Both the position numbers and the translations under genes were made by a program. DNA of 64,000 nucleotides from Ensifer sesbaniae (GTDB lineage: Bacteria > Pseudomonadota > Alphaproteobacteria > Rhizobiales > Rhizobiaceae): contig NZ_JABEKU010000001.1 of NCBI RefSeq assembly GCF_013283665.1, positions 3,107,137 through 3,171,136 of the forward strand, written 5' to 3'. The notes below the pieces were generated by a model that was not told the DNA's origin, searched no databases, and worked only from the letters and a program-made list of their open reading frames with translations. Each line of letters starts with the position of its first letter. Position 1 is the stretch's first letter. Below are positions 16,763 through 24,670 of the stretch, in pieces.

Positions 16763-16977
16763 GGTGATGGTCTTGTCGAGATTGTCATGTACGTGCGCAT
16801 ATATTCATATATAGACCAGCGAATATTCTGATCGCGATTGCACAGAATCGGGAAATGCTTCAATGCTCAGCCATAACTACCCGTGCCTGGAACCGATAGA
16901 CTTCTGGTCGAAGCTGCCAACGTTGTCAATCCGCCCGGTATCCTTGCATGGGCATCTAGCGACAGCGGGAAGAGAGC

Positions 16978-17745
16978 ATGAAGGTCGTCATACTTGCCGG
17001 TGGTTACGGCACGCGCATCTCGGAAGAGAGTCATCTGAGACCCAAGCCGATGATCGAAATCGGCGGGCGGCCGATCCTCTGGCATATCATGAAGATCTAC
17101 AGCCACTACGGCTTCTCGGATTTCGTGATCTGCCTCGGCTACCGCGGCTATATGATCAAGGAATACTTCTCCAACTACATCCTGCATTCATCCGACGTCA
17201 CCTATGACATGGCGACCGGCGAGACGCTCTTTCATTCCAACAAGGCAGAGCCGTGGCGCGTGACGCTCGTCGACACCGGCACGGATTCCATGACCGGCGG
17301 ACGCCTGAAGCGCGTCGCCGACCATCTGGGGGATACTTTCTGCCTCACCTATGGCGATGGCGTTGCCGACATCGACATCAAGGCGCTTACCGATTTCCAT
17401 CGCAGCCACGGCCGCGAAGCGACCGTGACCAGCGTGGTTCCGCCGGGCCGTTATGGCGCCCTCGCCGTCAGCGACGGACGGGTTCAAAGCTTCATCGAGA
17501 AGCCCGCCGGCGACAACAGCCGCATCAATGGCGGCTTCTTCGTCCTCAACAGGGCCGTGCTCGATCGCATCGAGGGCGACCACACCTCGTTCGAGACAAC
17601 GCCGCTCGAGGGCCTGGCCCGCGATGGCCAGTTGATGGCCTTCCCGCATGACGGCTTCTGGCGACCGATGGATACGTTGCGCGACAAGAACCAGCTCGAA
17701 GAGCTCTGGCAAAACGGCTCGGCGCCCTGGAAAGTCTGGTCATGA
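16978..17745 (+). CDS. rfbF: glucose-1-phosphate cytidylyltransferase
   Basis: A 255-residue nucleotidyltransferase that makes CDP-glucose from CTP and glucose-1-phosphate. The signature VVILAGGYGTRISEES starts at residue 3, followed by RPKPMIEIGGRPILWHIMKIYSHYG, which is specific to RfbF and not RmlA. GDGVADIDIKAL supplies the metal-site aspartates. Its ATG follows an AGAG ribosome site, and its end overlaps rfbG by 4 bp. The 215 bp upstream, shared with the divergent glycosyltransferase, includes an AT-rich ATATAT palindrome near 16800. Confidence 0.95.
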   Translation: MKVVILAGGYGTRISEESHLRPKPMIEIGGRPILWHIMKIYSHYGFSDFVICLGYRGYMIKEYFSNYILHSSDVTYDMATGETLFHSNKAEPWRVTLVDTGTDSMTGGRLKRVADHLGDTFCLTYGDGVADIDIKALTDFHRSHGREATVTSVVPPGRYGALAVSDGRVQSFIEKPAGDNSRINGGFFVLNRAVLDRIEGDHTSFETTPLEGLARDGQLMAFPHDGFWRPMDTLRDKNQLEELWQNGSAPWKVWS

Positions 17746-18809
17746 GCCGGCTGGCCGATCCCGCCTTCTGGGCCGGCAAGCGCGTGCTTCTGACCGGGCA
17801 CACCGGTTTCAAGGGAAGCTGGGCGCGGCTCTGGCTGGCTCGAATGGGCGCCCGCGTTGCCGGCTACGCCTTGCCGCCTGCCGCGGAGCCATCCCTGCAC
17901 GCCCTGCTCGGGCCTGGCGAAATCGCAGGCGAACATTTGAGCGATATCCGCGACGGCGATACGCTCGCGACGGCCATGCGACAGTTCGACCCGGAAATCG
18001 TGCTGCATATGGCGGCCCAGCCGCTGGTGCGCGAAAGCTACCGGACGCCGGCCGAAACCTTCGACGTCAACGTCATGGGAACCGTGCGGCTGCTGGAGGC
18101 CGCCCGCGCGGCGCCGGCTCTCAAGACGATCGTTGTCGTGACCACCGACAAGGTCTACCGCAACGACGAAAGCGGCCGGCATTTTCCGGAAGAGGCCATG
18201 CTCGGCGGCCATGACCCCTATTCCGGCTCCAAGGCCGCTTGCGAGCTGGTCGTCTCCACCTGGCGCGATTCGTTCCTGCGCGAGCGCGGCATCCGTGTGG
18301 CGACCGCCCGCGGCGGCAACGTGCTGGGCGGTGGAGACTTCTCGGTCGACCGGCTGGTCCCCGACATCGTCCGTGCCGCGCTGTCGGGCGAGATGCTCGA
18401 TATCCGCAGCCCGATGGCGACGCGGCCGTGGCAGCATGTGCTCGATTGCCTCAACGGCTATTTCGTCTATGCCGAGGCCCTGCACGAGGGCCAAACCGAA
18501 GCTGCCGCGCTGAATTTTGGCCCCTCCCCCGCAGAACGGCAGATTCCCGTGCGCGATGTCGCCGGCGCGATCCAGGCCGCCATGGGCCTGCCGACGCAAT
18601 GGCGCGACAACTCGTCGGCGGATCAACCCCGCGAGATGCAGACGCTCGGCCTCGATCCCGCGCTCGCGCTGAAAACCTTGTCCTGGACCGCCAGGCTCTC
18701 GCAGGATCAGGCGATCGCCTGGACGGCGCACTGGTATGATAGCTGGCGTCGCGGCGGCTCCGCCCGCGACCTGACGCTCGGCCAAATCGACGCATTCATG
18801 AGAGGCTAA
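17742..18809 (+). CDS. rfbG: CDP-glucose 4,6-dehydratase
   Basis: A 355-residue extended SDR that converts CDP-glucose to CDP-4-keto-6-deoxyglucose. The NAD loop is LLTGHTGFKGSWARLWL (about 18-34), which is characteristic of RfbG. VVTTDKVYRNDES and the YSGSKAACE active-site motif follow. It overlaps rfbF by 4 bp and precedes the C-methyltransferase by 8 bp, so the three form one unit. The product can feed the 3,5-epimerase, the reductase or the aminotransferase encoded to the left. Confidence 0.95.
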   Translation: MSRLADPAFWAGKRVLLTGHTGFKGSWARLWLARMGARVAGYALPPAAEPSLHALLGPGEIAGEHLSDIRDGDTLATAMRQFDPEIVLHMAAQPLVRESYRTPAETFDVNVMGTVRLLEAARAAPALKTIVVVTTDKVYRNDESGRHFPEEAMLGGHDPYSGSKAACELVVSTWRDSFLRERGIRVATARGGNVLGGGDFSVDRLVPDIVRAALSGEMLDIRSPMATRPWQHVLDCLNGYFVYAEALHEGQTEAAALNFGPSPAERQIPVRDVAGAIQAAMGLPTQWRDNSSADQPREMQTLGLDPALALKTLSWTARLSQDQAIAWTAHWYDSWRRGGSARDLTLGQIDAFMRG

Positions 18810-18817
18810 CGACTTCA

Positions 18818-20050
18818 ATGTCCCACAACTGCCGTTTCTGCGCGACGCCGCTCGCGACCGTCGTCGCTGACCTGGGATCGACGCCCTGGTCGAACTCGTT
18901 CCTGGAGCCGACCGAGGAAGCCATCGCGCGTGAACGCTCGTTCCCGCTGAAGGCGATGGTCTGTTCCGAATGCCTGCTGGTGCAGACGACCGAGACTGTG
19001 CCGGCGGACGAGATCTTTACGGACGGTTACGCCTATCTCTCCTCGTTCTCGAGCAGCTGGCTGGAGCACGCTCGCCGCTACGCCGACACCATGAGCGAGC
19101 GCTTTGGACTTGGGGGCTTGTCGCAGGTCGTCGAGATCGCCTCCAACGACGGCTACCTGCTGCAATACTTCGTCGCCAAGGGCGTGCCCGTTCTCGGCGT
19201 CGAGCCCGCCGCCAATGCGGCGCGGATCGCCGAAGACCGCAAGGTTCCGACCGAGGTCGCCTTCTTCGGTCGGGAAACCGCGACAGCGCTCGTCAACCGC
19301 GGTATCCGCGCCGATCTCACCGCGGCCAACAACGTGCTGGCGCATGTTCCCGATATCGCGGATTTCGTCGCCGGCTTCGCCATCCTGCTGAAACCTGATG
19401 GCGTGGCGACGTTCGAGTTCCCGCATCTGCTGCGCCTCATGGAAGGCGTGCAGTTCGACACGATCTATCATGAACACTATTCCTACCTGTCGCTGGCTGC
19501 CGTCGAACGCATCTTCGAAAGCTCCGGCCTGAAGGTGTTCGACGTGGAGGAACTCGCCACCCACGGCGGCTCGCTGCGCGTGTTTGCCCAGCTTGCCTCC
19601 GGGACGCGCGAAGCGACCGAAAGGCTCGCCGCCGTCCGCGAAAAGGAAGCCGCTGCCGGCCTGATGCGGATGGAAACCTACGCCGCCTTCGATGACCGGA
19701 TCGCCGCCGTCTGCAAAGGATTTCGGGAGTTCCTGGCGCGCGCCAAGGCCGAAGGCAAGACGGTGGCCGCCTATGGCGCCGCGGCCAAGGGAAACACCTT
19801 CCTCAATGTCTGCGGCGTGAAGCCGGGCGAGATTGCCTTCGCAGTCGACCGCAACGACTTGAAACAGGGCAAGCTGTTGCCGGGCACCCACATTCCGGTG
19901 CACGCACCGGCCCATCTGCAAGTGGCGAAGCCCGATTATCTCGTGATCCTGCCATGGAATCTCACGGACGAAATTGTCGCCGACAATGCCGCGATCCGCG
20001 CCTGGGGCGGGCAATTTGTCGTTGCAATTCCGGAAGTTCAGATCCTCTGA
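18818..20050 (+). CDS. NDP-hexose C-methyltransferase
   Basis: A 410-residue sugar C-methyltransferase of the TylC3/NovU type. The N-terminal zinc-binding part has Cys5, Cys8, Cys49 and Cys52. The SAM-binding strand VVEIASNDGYLLQYF lies near residue 106. ANNVLAHVPD, EFPHLLRLM and DTIYHEHYSYLS are catalytic-region features of the family. The C-terminal third holds GAAAKGNTFLN and a closing Rossmann-like domain. Placed directly after rfbFG, it should methylate a CDP-4-keto-6-deoxyhexose at a carbon next to the keto group, giving a branched sugar. The substrate is inferred. Confidence 0.9.
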   Translation: MSHNCRFCATPLATVVADLGSTPWSNSFLEPTEEAIARERSFPLKAMVCSECLLVQTTETVPADEIFTDGYAYLSSFSSSWLEHARRYADTMSERFGLGGLSQVVEIASNDGYLLQYFVAKGVPVLGVEPAANAARIAEDRKVPTEVAFFGRETATALVNRGIRADLTAANNVLAHVPDIADFVAGFAILLKPDGVATFEFPHLLRLMEGVQFDTIYHEHYSYLSLAAVERIFESSGLKVFDVEELATHGGSLRVFAQLASGTREATERLAAVREKEAAAGLMRMETYAAFDDRIAAVCKGFREFLARAKAEGKTVAAYGAAAKGNTFLNVCGVKPGEIAFAVDRNDLKQGKLLPGTHIPVHAPAHLQVAKPDYLVILPWNLTDEIVADNAAIRAWGGQFVVAIPEVQIL

Positions 20051-20229
20051 TCAGGGAGCCGGGCGCTAAGAGATGTCGACGTCTTTTCCGCCTGGCACTT
20101 TCGCTAAGTAACGAAAATCAAAAAACTATCGCACTGAAACGCTTTTGCCCCAAAATAGCCGAAATCAGCGTCAAATTCAGCGGCAGCGTGGGTATTGACG
20201 GTTGTAAACAAAGCGCCTAGGAAGGTGCC

Positions 20230-20967
20230 ATGTCTACCTTTGACCTATGCCTTGTCGCCACTCGGCGCCCGGATCTGCTTGCTCAGACGCTTGCCAGTTT
20301 CCGGGAGAGAATTTTCAGCAACCTTGAACTAGGCGAAGCCTATCTCAATCTTGACCCGGTCTTCGGATCGACGGCCGATCACGGTGCCTGCGTCGAGATC
20401 TTCCGCAGCCACTTCCCCGACGGGGTCGTCTTCCAGCCGGAAAGCCCCGGCTTCTGCGCGGCCGTCGCGAGACTCTGGTCGGCGACCAGCGCCGACTATG
20501 TCTTCCATCTCGAAGACGATTGGATTGCCTTGAGGGACATGGGCGAGGAATTGCTGGCGCCCTTCGCCGATCCGGCGATCACCCAGGTGTCGTTCCACAC
20601 CGCGGACCAGAACTGGGATATCCGACGCAAGGGGCATTTCCATCGGCGAAACGAGTATGCGCGTCTGCTCGGGATCAAGATCCCGCTGTTCCGCACCTTC
20701 CCGAAATTCACGACGTCTCCGTCCATCCTGCGTGGTGGATTTGCGCGGCACTGCGCCGGCCTGATGGATCTCTCCCGCGATCCGGAGAAGCAGTTCTATT
20801 CGGGCGTGAACCCCGCAATGGAAGCCTACGTCGCCCGCTCCCGGAACTATATCTTCTCGCCGGAGGCGCGCCCGGTCATCAAGGACATGGGACGAGAATG
20901 GCGTGAGCAGCGCCGCATCCAAAAGGTGATCACCGACTCGACCTCGGTCTGGCGGCAAAGCGCCTAA
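20230..20967 (+). CDS. glycosyltransferase-like protein of unknown specificity
   Basis: A 245-residue protein that looks like a divergent GT-A transferase. The N-terminus DLCLVATRRPDLLAQTLASF resembles the GT2 opening. HLEDDWIAL at about 94-102 gives a DxD-like metal site (Glu95-Asp96-Asp97). A basic segment follows near 115-135, and no membrane helix is evident. The ATG has an AGGAAGG ribosome site. It is separated from the C-methyltransferase by 180 AT-richer bases that probably hold its own promoter. It ends the glycan island. Confidence 0.65.
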   Translation: MSTFDLCLVATRRPDLLAQTLASFRERIFSNLELGEAYLNLDPVFGSTADHGACVEIFRSHFPDGVVFQPESPGFCAAVARLWSATSADYVFHLEDDWIALRDMGEELLAPFADPAITQVSFHTADQNWDIRRKGHFHRRNEYARLLGIKIPLFRTFPKFTTSPSILRGGFARHCAGLMDLSRDPEKQFYSGVNPAMEAYVARSRNYIFSPEARPVIKDMGREWREQRRIQKVITDSTSVWRQSA

Positions 20968-21009
20968 ATGGACCGGACTTAGCGCCGTTCCTTGCGACGA
21001 AAAGCATCC

Positions 21010-21031
21010 AAGCGGGACGACCGCCCCGCTT
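21010..21031. terminator. hairpin between convergent genes
   Basis: AAGCGGG at 21010-21016 pairs with CCCGCTT at 21025-21031 across an 8-base loop. It lies in the 76-bp gap between the rightward transferase and the end of the leftward peptide-transporter operon, so it may stop transcription from either side. There is no strong T-run. Confidence 0.45.
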
Positions 21032-21043
21032 GCAGCAGTCTCG

Positions 21044-21811
21044 TCACGCGGTCGCGGCTACGTCCTTGCGCTGGAAGCCCTTGCTCGCGACCATCAGGCT
21101 GCGCGTGTAGTCCTCACCGATCCGCCCGGCGACGAGATCCGCCGAGGACAGGCGCTCCACGACACGCCCGCCCTGCATGACCGCCAGCCGGTCGCACATA
21201 TGGGTGACGACGCCGAGGTCGTGGCTGACCATGATGAAGGTGAGCTTGTGGTTGCGCCTGACCTGTTCCAGCAGGTTCAGGACCTCCGCCTGCACCGAGG
21301 CGTCGAGCGCCGAGGTCGGCTCGTCGAGCAACAGGATCGATGGCTCGAGGATCAGCGCGCGGGCGATCGCGACCCGCTGGCGCTGACCGCCCGAGAGCTG
21401 GTGCGGATAGCGGAACCGGAACCCGGATCCGAGACCGACCTCGTCAAGCGCCTTCAGGATGCGGCGTTCGCCGTCGGCCACGCCGTGGATCGCCAGGGGT
21501 TCCAGCAATTGCCGGTCGATCGTCTGGCGCGGGTGCAGCGAACCGTAGGGATCCTGGAAGACCATCTGCACGGCGCGATAGAAGGCCTTGTCACGCTTGG
21601 CCCCCTGCAGCGCGCGGTCATGAACCCGGATGGTGCCGGCCGTGACCGGCGCCAGACCGGCAATCGCCCGCAGCAGCGTCGACTTGCCCGACCCGGATTC
21701 GCCGACGAGCCCGAAGGACTCGCCCGGCGCGATCTCGACGCTGACGTCGTTCAGCGCCTTGAAGTCGTCATAGGTGACGGAGAGGTTCGAGACGGAAACG
21801 GCTGATGTCAT
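21044..21811 (-). CDS. peptide ABC transporter ATP-binding protein, DppF/OppF type
   Basis: A 255-residue ABC ATPase. Walker A is GESGSGKST (about 37-45), the signature is [15 protein letters not shown], and the Walker B strand is ILLLDEPTSALD. The Q-loop stretch MVFQDPYGSLHPRQTI is typical of DppF/OppF. The ATG at 21811 overlaps the dppD-type stop codon as ATGA; a GTG at 21820 is a less likely start. Last gene of the leftward operon. It pairs with the preceding ATPase to drive import of peptides or similar ligands. Confidence 0.93.
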   Translation of the reverse strand: MTSAVSVSNLSVTYDDFKALNDVSVEIAPGESFGLVGESGSGKSTLLRAIAGLAPVTAGTIRVHDRALQGAKRDKAFYRAVQMVFQDPYGSLHPRQTIDRQLLEPLAIHGVADGERRILKALDEVGLGSGFRFRYPHQLSGGQRQRVAIARALILEPSILLLDEPTSALDASVQAEVLNLLEQVRRNHKLTFIMVSHDLGVVTHMCDRLAVMQGGRVVERLSSADLVAGRIGEDYTRSLMVASKGFQRKDVAATA

Positions 21812-22641
21812 TGAGCCCACTCCGGCTTGCGGTCGAGAACCGGCAGGGGATGGCGATCGGACCCGATCGCCGGCATGCAGTTCAGCAAACCTTGGGTATA
21901 GGGATGCCTGGCGTTGGCGAGTTCGGATGCCGCCAGTTCCTCGACGATCCTGCCGGCATACATGACGATGACCCGGTCACAGAAGGACGAGACCAGGCGC
22001 AGGTCGTGCGATACGAAGATCAGGCCCATGCCGCGCTCGGCAACGAGCTTGTCGAGGATACCAAGCACTTCGAGCTGTACCGTCACGTCGAGCGCCGATG
22101 TCGGTTCGTCGGCAATCAGGAGTTCCGGCCCGGCAACCAGCATCATGGCGATCATCGCGCGCTGCCCCATGCCGCCCGAAACCTCGTGCGGATAGAGATC
22201 ATAGACGCGCTTCGGATCGCGGATCTGCACGGCCGCCAGCATGTCGAGCGCCCTCTCCCGGGCTTCCGCCCGGCTGACGTTTTCATGCTGCCGCAGCGTC
22301 TCGACGATCTGCCGGCCGATGCTCATGACCGGGTTCAGCGAATACTTCGGATCCTGCAGGATCATGGCGATCCGTTTGCCCCTGAGATCCCGGCGGACCT
22401 TCGGGGAAGCGGAGAGCAGATCGATCCCGTCAAAGGACAGCTGCTTTGCCGTCACCTGCGCATGACCAGGCGTCAGCCCCATGATGGCACGGCCCGTCTG
22501 CGACTTGCCGGAACCGCTTTCGCCGACGATGCCGAGGCGTTCGCGGCCGAGCGTGAAGGAGACGCCGCGCACCGCTTCGACGAGGCCGGTGCGGGTCGGG
22601 AACGAAACCTTGAGGTTTTCAACGGTCAGGAGCGCACTCAT
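21808..22641 (-). CDS. peptide ABC transporter ATP-binding protein, DppD/OppD type
   Basis: A 277-residue ABC ATPase. Walker A is GESGSGKSQTG near residue 40. The ABC signature is the variant VSGGMGQRAMIAMML, and the Walker B strand is LLIADEPTSALDVTVQ. ILQDPKYSLNPVMSIGRQI marks the OppD class. The C-terminal HPYTQGLLNCMPAI motif contains the tail found in OppD/OppF proteins. It shares ATGA overlaps with the permease before it and the ATPase after it. Confidence 0.93.
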   Translation of the reverse strand: MSALLTVENLKVSFPTRTGLVEAVRGVSFTLGRERLGIVGESGSGKSQTGRAIMGLTPGHAQVTAKQLSFDGIDLLSASPKVRRDLRGKRIAMILQDPKYSLNPVMSIGRQIVETLRQHENVSRAEARERALDMLAAVQIRDPKRVYDLYPHEVSGGMGQRAMIAMMLVAGPELLIADEPTSALDVTVQLEVLGILDKLVAERGMGLIFVSHDLRLVSSFCDRVIVMYAGRIVEELAASELANARHPYTQGLLNCMPAIGSDRHPLPVLDRKPEWAQ

Positions 22642-23570
22642 TGGCCGCTCTCCCGGGGATCGAGCGCATCGCGCAGGCCGTCGCCAAGCAGGTTGAAGCC
22701 GAGGCTGACGATGAGGATGGCGATGCCGGGCATGGTTGCCACCCACCATTGGTCGAGGATGAAGCGGCGGCCCGAAGCAATCATCGCGCCCCATTCCGGC
22801 AGCGGCGGCTGTGCGCCAAGGCCGAGGAAGCCGAGGCCGGCCGCGGTCAGGATGATGCCGGCCATGTCGAGCGTGACGCGCACGATCAGCGACGACATGC
22901 ACATCGGCATCACGTGACGGAAGACGATGCGAATGGGCGACGCGCCCATCAGTTGCACGGCGGCGATATAGTCGGAGTTGCGCACCGTCAGTGTCTCGGC
23001 GCGGGCGATACGCGCATAGGGCGGCCAGGAGGTGATGGCGATCGCGATGACCGCATTCTCGATGCCCGGGCCGAGTGCCGCAACGAAGGCGAGCGCCAGG
23101 ACCAGCTTCGGGAAGGCCAGGAAGATATCGGTGATACGCATCAGCACCGCATCGACCCAACCGCCCGCATAGCCGGCGACGGCACCGACGATCAGGCCGA
23201 TGGGTGCCGCGATGATTGCAACGAGCAACACGACGGCGAGCGTCAGCCGCGACCCATGGATCAGCCGCGAGAGGATGTCGCGGCCGAGATCGTCGGTGCC
23301 GAGCAGGTAGCCGGGGCTTCCGGGCGGCAGCAGCCGGGCATTGGCGAGATCGCCGAGATAGGGGGAATGCGGCGCCAGGAAATCGGCGAAGGCCGCAACG
23401 AAGACCAGCGCCAACAGGATGATGAGGCCGAGAACGGCGAGCCTGTTGGCGGCAAAGCGCTGCCAGGTCATGTAGGCGCGGCCGAGACGGGCCTGGGTGC
23501 GCGACTGCGGGCGATCGGACAGCAGCCATTCGCGGCGCGTCATCGGACGTGTTTCGGTAATGGTGCTCAT
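22638..23570 (-). CDS. peptide ABC transporter permease, DppC type
   Basis: A 310-residue inner-membrane permease. An N-terminal cytoplasmic stretch leads to a first TM helix (LAVLGLIILLALVFVAAFADFLA, about 46-68). The OppC N-domain marker GTDDLGRDILSRLIHG follows at about 94-109, then five more hydrophobic segments. The EAA-like loop IRIVFRHVMPM interacts with the ATPases. ATGA overlaps connect it to the DppB- and DppD-type genes on either side, so stoichiometric expression is likely. Confidence 0.93.
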   Translation of the reverse strand: MSTITETRPMTRREWLLSDRPQSRTQARLGRAYMTWQRFAANRLAVLGLIILLALVFVAAFADFLAPHSPYLGDLANARLLPPGSPGYLLGTDDLGRDILSRLIHGSRLTLAVVLLVAIIAAPIGLIVGAVAGYAGGWVDAVLMRITDIFLAFPKLVLALAFVAALGPGIENAVIAIAITSWPPYARIARAETLTVRNSDYIAAVQLMGASPIRIVFRHVMPMCMSSLIVRVTLDMAGIILTAAGLGFLGLGAQPPLPEWGAMIASGRRFILDQWWVATMPGIAILIVSLGFNLLGDGLRDALDPRESGQ

Positions 23571-24634
23571 CGCTGACGCGTCCTCGGGTCGAGTGTCCGG
23601 TAGAGAAGATCGGACAGCAGATTGATACCGATGAAGACCGAGCCGATGACGATGGTGCCACCGAGGACGGCGTTCATGTCGGCATTCTGCAGCGAGTTGG
23701 TGATGTAGAGGCCTAGGCCCGGCCAGGCGAAGACGGTTTCGGTCAGCACCGAGCCTTCGAGCAGGCCGGCATAGGAGAGCGCAATCACGGTCACGAGCGG
23801 TACCGCCGCGTTGCGCAGTGCATGTCCCCAGATGATCCGGGTCTCGGACAATCCCTTGGCGCGCGCCGCGACGATGTATTCCTGCTGCAGTTCGTTGAGC
23901 ATGAAGCTGCGCGTCATGCGGCTGATATAGGCGAGCGAGAAGTAGCCGAGCAGCGCGGCCGGCAGGATGATGTGGCGGAACACGTCGAAGAAGACGTCCC
24001 ATTGCCGCTGCCAGAGCGAATCCAGGAGATAAAAGCCGGTAATGGGGGTGAACGTGTATTCGAACACGATATCGATGCGGCCCGGATAGGCGACCCACTT
24101 CAGCCGCGCATAGAAGACGAGCAGCGACAGGAGCGCCAGCCAGAAGATCGGCACCGAATAGCCGACGAGGCCGATGACGCGCACGATCTGGTCGGCGATG
24201 CTGCCGCGCTTCACGGCGGCAAGCACGCCGAGCGGCACGCCAATCAGCGCGCCGATGAGCGTGCCGAGCGTCGCAAGCTCCATCGTCGCGGGAAACACAC
24301 GGCGAATGTCGGTCATAACCGGATTGGTCGTCAGCACCGAAACGCCGAACTCACCGGTCAGCGCCTGGCGGACATAGATGAAGAATTGTTGGTAGAGGGG
24401 CAGGTTCAGCCCCATCGCCTCGCGCGTCCTTTCGACGACGTGCGTCGGCGCCCGGTCGCCGAGGACGGCGAGAACCGGATCGATCGGGATTACCCGGCCG
24501 ATGAAGAAGGTGACGGCCAGAAGGCCGAGATATGTCGTGACGACAACGACAAGAAAGCGCAGCACGGCTGCAACGATCTTGCCGGGACGGGCGCGTTTGC
24601 GCCCACCCACTGTCTCTGTTCCGCTCATGCTCAA
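23567..24634 (-). CDS. peptide ABC transporter permease, DppB type
   Basis: A 355-residue permease with six predicted TM segments. The first (about 24-47) is followed by the IPIDPVLAVLGDRAP region and a large periplasmic loop. The conserved EAA loop is SETRIIWGHALRNAAVPLVTVIAL, and FAWPGLGLYITNSLQNAD is the DppB end motif. It lies 36 bp downstream of the binding-protein gene. Its central 90-residue insertion around PGRIDIVFEYTFTPITGF is longer than in classical DppB and is seen in subsets of rhizobial transporters. Confidence 0.92.
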   Translation of the reverse strand: MSMSGTETVGGRKRARPGKIVAAVLRFLVVVVTTYLGLLAVTFFIGRVIPIDPVLAVLGDRAPTHVVERTREAMGLNLPLYQQFFIYVRQALTGEFGVSVLTTNPVMTDIRRVFPATMELATLGTLIGALIGVPLGVLAAVKRGSIADQIVRVIGLVGYSVPIFWLALLSLLVFYARLKWVAYPGRIDIVFEYTFTPITGFYLLDSLWQRQWDVFFDVFRHIILPAALLGYFSLAYISRMTRSFMLNELQQEYIVAARAKGLSETRIIWGHALRNAAVPLVTVIALSYAGLLEGSVLTETVFAWPGLGLYITNSLQNADMNAVLGGTIVIGSVFIGINLLSDLLYRTLDPRTRQR

Positions 24635-24670
24635 GGGAACGATCCTTTCGGTTTATTCCTTCGAGACGGC

